Below are positions 6,343 through 7,443 of a stretch of 7,443 nucleotides of DNA, in pieces. The translations under genes and the position numbers were made by a program. Numbering within the stretch: the first letter of the stretch is position 1; every line of letters starts with the position of its first letter. The notes beneath the pieces are model-generated. The model searched no databases and was not told the origin of the DNA. It worked only from the letters and a program-made list of their open reading frames with translations. Origin of the DNA: Flavobacteriaceae bacterium (GTDB taxonomy: Bacteria > Bacteroidota > Bacteroidia > Flavobacteriales > Flavobacteriaceae); contig JAENXB010000142.1 of assembly GCA_016649785.1 (NCBI GenBank), positions 1 to 7,443 of the forward strand. Reading direction: 5' to 3'.

Positions 6343-6602
6343 ATGTACAAATAGATAAGGTTCAACTTTGGGCCACGACAAAGCGTGGGGACCATATTGT
6401 ATGGGATTGGCCGGTACGTTTTGCTGAAAAGCCGTGGTGTGATGAAGAGCAGGCCGTCAATTTGATACTTGCATTGGCAATTGCACGGGAGCATCAAAAC
6501 CCGGAAAACCCGGGAGAATTTCCTGACGATATTGACGAACATACGATACGGGTCATTATGGATATTATTGATGACAGAACTGAACCAAACGAGCTTGGGT
6601 AA
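6343..6602 (+). pseudogene. Hidden small gene broken near its start (about 86 residues), family not recognised
   Basis: From 6351 to the TAA at 6600-6602 the plus strand has a strongly protein-like frame: IDKVQLWATTKRGDHIVWDW, then PVRFAEKPWCDEEQAVNLIL, then ALAIAREHQNPENPGEFPDD, then IDEHTIRVIMDIIDDRTEPN and ELG. It is soluble, acidic in the second half, Trp-rich in the first half, and probably helical around the AVNLILALAIARE stretch. The frame has no ATG, GTG or TTG before codon 45 or so, but it is open back to 6309. An ATG at 6343-6345 reads MYK and meets a TAG at 6352-6354. One extra A in the AAA run at 6349-6351 would join MYK directly to IDKVQLW. A one-base deletion near the start is therefore the simplest explanation; the start could also be further up, at the ATG of 6268. 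A good terminator at 6644-6679 follows, supporting an originally transcribed gene. The opposite-strand 161-codon frame is its shadow. Confidence 0.6.
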
Positions 6603-6643
6603 AAAATAATTTGTACCAAAAGAGCAGTGGCAGATCAAATTGA

Positions 6644-6679
6644 GAAAATGCAGTGCAACTAAATTGTGCTGCGTTTTTC
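6644..6679 (+). terminator. Hairpin terminator after the broken small gene
   Basis: GAAAATGCAGTGCAA (6644-6658) pairs with TTGTGCTGCGTTTTT (6664-6678), using several G-T pairs, around loop CTAAA. The 3' arm runs into TTTTTCTTTT. This is a standard rho-independent shape on the plus strand, about 40 bases beyond the stop at 6602. It is nearly the same sequence as the terminator after the CDGSH gene. Confidence 0.8.
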
Positions 6680-6753
6680 TTTTAAACATGAAGATCAATG
6701 CATTTTAATGGTTTTTTCGTTTCTTTGGTTTTTAACTTATCCACTTGCTTAAT

Positions 6754-6788
6754 TTATAAATAAGGCCGTTTGCTTCATAAAAAGCAAG
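6754..6788 (+). promoter_or_regulatory. Competing small hairpins in the CDGSH gene leader
   Basis: AAGCAAG (6782-6788) can pair either with CTTGCTT (6754-6760, seven pairs) or, as AAGCAA, with TTGCTT (6770-6775, six pairs, six-base loop). Both lie in the AT-rich leader 37-70 bases before the CDGSH start. Mutually exclusive pairings can be regulatory, but the stems are short and no known riboswitch or leader motif is recognisable. Confidence 0.2.
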
Positions 6789-6824
6789 CTTAATTCGGTT
6801 TAATAAGTACCCTTAAAAAACAAA

Positions 6825-7052
6825 ATGATTATGACCAAGACAAAAATTACGGTAAACAATAACGGATCGCTGAGAATTGAAGGGGATTTTGAAATGCTGG
6901 ATAAATCCGGAAACCCATATGATCTGGGAGGCCGGGAGGTAGTATCACTTTGCCGTTGTGGGCATTCTAAAAACAAACCTTTTTGCGATGGATCTCATAA
7001 GGGCAATTTTGAACACGATGCTGTTGCATTTGCCTTGCCGCCAAAAAAATAA
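6825..7052 (+). CDS. CDGSH iron-sulfur domain protein, 75 residues
   Basis: Small soluble protein that binds a redox-active [2Fe-2S] cluster through three Cys and one His. The full CDGSH motif, CRCGHSKNKPFCDGSH, lies at 43-58, so the ligands are Cys43, Cys45, Cys54 and His58. A beta-rich N-terminal part (KITVNNNGSLRIEGDFEMLD, 7-26) and a short tail (VAFALPPKK) complete a single-motif bacterial member of normal length. There is no membrane anchor, unlike mitochondrial mitoNEET. The family is linked to iron, redox and cluster-transfer roles; the exact substrate is not known from sequence. Two in-frame ATGs occur (6825 and 6831). The first gives MIMTKTKI and the second the more typical MTKTKI; both follow an A-rich leader (CTTAAAAAACAAA), so the choice is open. 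It is monocistronic, with terminators at 6644-6679 before it and 7068-7104 after it. Confidence 0.95.
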   Translation: MIMTKTKITVNNNGSLRIEGDFEMLDKSGNPYDLGGREVVSLCRCGHSKNKPFCDGSHKGNFEHDAVAFALPPKK

Positions 7053-7067
7053 TCCGGATTAAATAAA

Positions 7068-7104
7068 GAAAAATGCAGTACACACCAAGTGTGCTGCATT
7101 TTTC
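7068..7104 (+). terminator. Hairpin terminator of the CDGSH gene
   Basis: GAAAAATGCAGTACAC (7068-7083) and GTGTGCTGCATTTTTC (7089-7104) form a 16-base-pair stem with one T-G pair and the loop ACCAA, followed by TTTTTA. It begins 15 bases beyond the stop. The A-run on the 5' side means the structure could also terminate minus-strand transcripts. Confidence 0.9.
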
Positions 7105-7162
7105 TTTTTAAAAAGTTAGAGCAACCTTTAACGCCCTCCTTGTACAACATAAAAAAACAACT

Positions 7163-7194
7163 CCCATAATATTTTGGGAAGTGTTCTCCACTTC
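7163..7194. repeat. Two adjoining hairpins
   Basis: A near-perfect palindrome, CCCATAATATTTTGGG (7163-7178, one T-T mismatch), shares its last base with a second hairpin formed by GAAGTG (7178-7183) and CACTTC (7189-7194), loop TTCTC. They sit directly at the 3' end of the coding-like minus-strand fragment, whose stop is at 7193-7195, so on that strand they could act as a transcript end signal. Confidence 0.4.
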
Positions 7195-7409
7195 AAATCC
7201 CATTCACATAAATTGTGGATCTGATTTTATGTAGTATACAAAGTAAAATAACCCTTGTTCTATAATCTTTATTATTCTTGTTGTAAGTGTCTCCTGCACG
7301 ACTAAGCGTCCTTGTAAACACTTCAAAAAGCCCTTGTGCATCATAATTTTGATATAACTAATTATTCAAATTCCCAATATTTCCTGACCATGACCTATGA
7401 AAAGATGCG

Positions 7410-7435
7410 TTTATCCCGCGACAATTTGGGATAAA
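7410..7435. repeat. Eight-base inverted repeat near the right edge
   Basis: TTTATCCC (7410-7417) and GGGATAAA (7428-7435) are exact inverted partners with a ten-base interval. It could be an operator or a hairpin for a gene beyond the edge. The T-rich tail needed for a terminator is not seen on the plus strand within the window. Confidence 0.35.
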
Positions 7436-7443
7436 AGATTACA

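Larger units (their letters stand above)
7105..7443. other. Right-end region: hairpins and one coding-like fragment, no intact gene
   Basis: No frame with a proper start exceeds about 44 codons. On the minus strand a start-less frame from 7357 to the TGA at 7193-7195 reads LYQNYDAQGLFEVFTRTLSR, then AGDTYNKNNKDYRTRVILLC, then ILHKI and on, which looks more like protein than noise. Three symmetric elements are visible: CCCATAATATTTTGGG (7163-7178, one mismatch), GAAGTGTTCTCCACTTC (7178-7194, six-base stem), and TTTATCCC/GGGATAAA (7410-7417 and 7428-7435). I cannot assign a function to any of them. Confidence 0.45.

Noticed and set aside
6213..6698. 161-codon minus-strand frame
   Set aside because: It is antisense to the coding-like plus-strand frame ending at 6602 and overlaps that gene's terminator. 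Its composition (Cys-, Phe-, Leu- and Asn-rich, no domain) is typical of a shadow, and the nested 78-codon frame at 6145-6381 has no better support.
1..7443. CRISPR array, insertion sequence, tRNA, rRNA or phage module
   Set aside because: No regularly spaced repeats, no transposase or integrase-like frame, no terminal inverted repeats with target duplication, and no cloverleaf or rRNA-like stretch was seen on either strand.

Overview
The window looks like a chromosomal segment of a Bacteroidota bacterium, most likely a marine or soil flavobacterium. The evidence is AT-rich intergenic DNA, A-rich leaders without a clear Shine-Dalgarno sequence, an EF-G paralogue of the Bacteroidota EF-G2 type, and a CDGSH protein and SRAP protein of flavobacterial appearance. 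This assignment is inferred from protein character; no rRNA or tRNA is present.

Layout. The left end (1-447, minus strand) holds an unrecognised 131-residue protein and, just behind it, the likely first 11 codons of another gene that leaves the window. The largest gene (806-2920, minus) is a full-length EF-G-like translation factor with several altered GTPase residues. An AT-rich gap of about 690 bp follows. It is bordered by a 54-residue one-helix membrane protein on the plus strand (3612-3776) that is easy to miss by length. Next comes an Hsp20 small heat-shock protein (4002-4475, minus) with a strong hairpin terminator. Downstream of an intact SRAP-family DNA-repair protein (5196-5813, minus) lies a decayed VOC/extradiol-dioxygenase-like gene (4648-5141, minus). 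Its protein can be read end to end only by changing frame four times.

The right third is mostly non-coding or eroded. It holds a possible gene remnant upstream of SRAP and a convincing plus-strand reading frame with no usable start (to 6602), probably broken by one base in an A-run. It also holds an intact CDGSH iron-sulfur protein (6825-7052). The broken gene and the CDGSH gene each end in a hairpin terminator, and the two hairpins are near copies of each other.

How the genes fit together. There is no single pathway. Several intact genes suit a stress or slow-growth role: EF-G2-like factor, Hsp20, SRAP abasic-site protection and CDGSH Fe-S protein. They look like separate transcription units, so this grouping is an inference. 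The most interesting items are the EF-G paralogue with altered catalytic residues, the hidden broken plus-strand gene, and the multi-frameshift VOC pseudogene. No CRISPR array, insertion sequence, prophage gene, tRNA or rRNA was seen.
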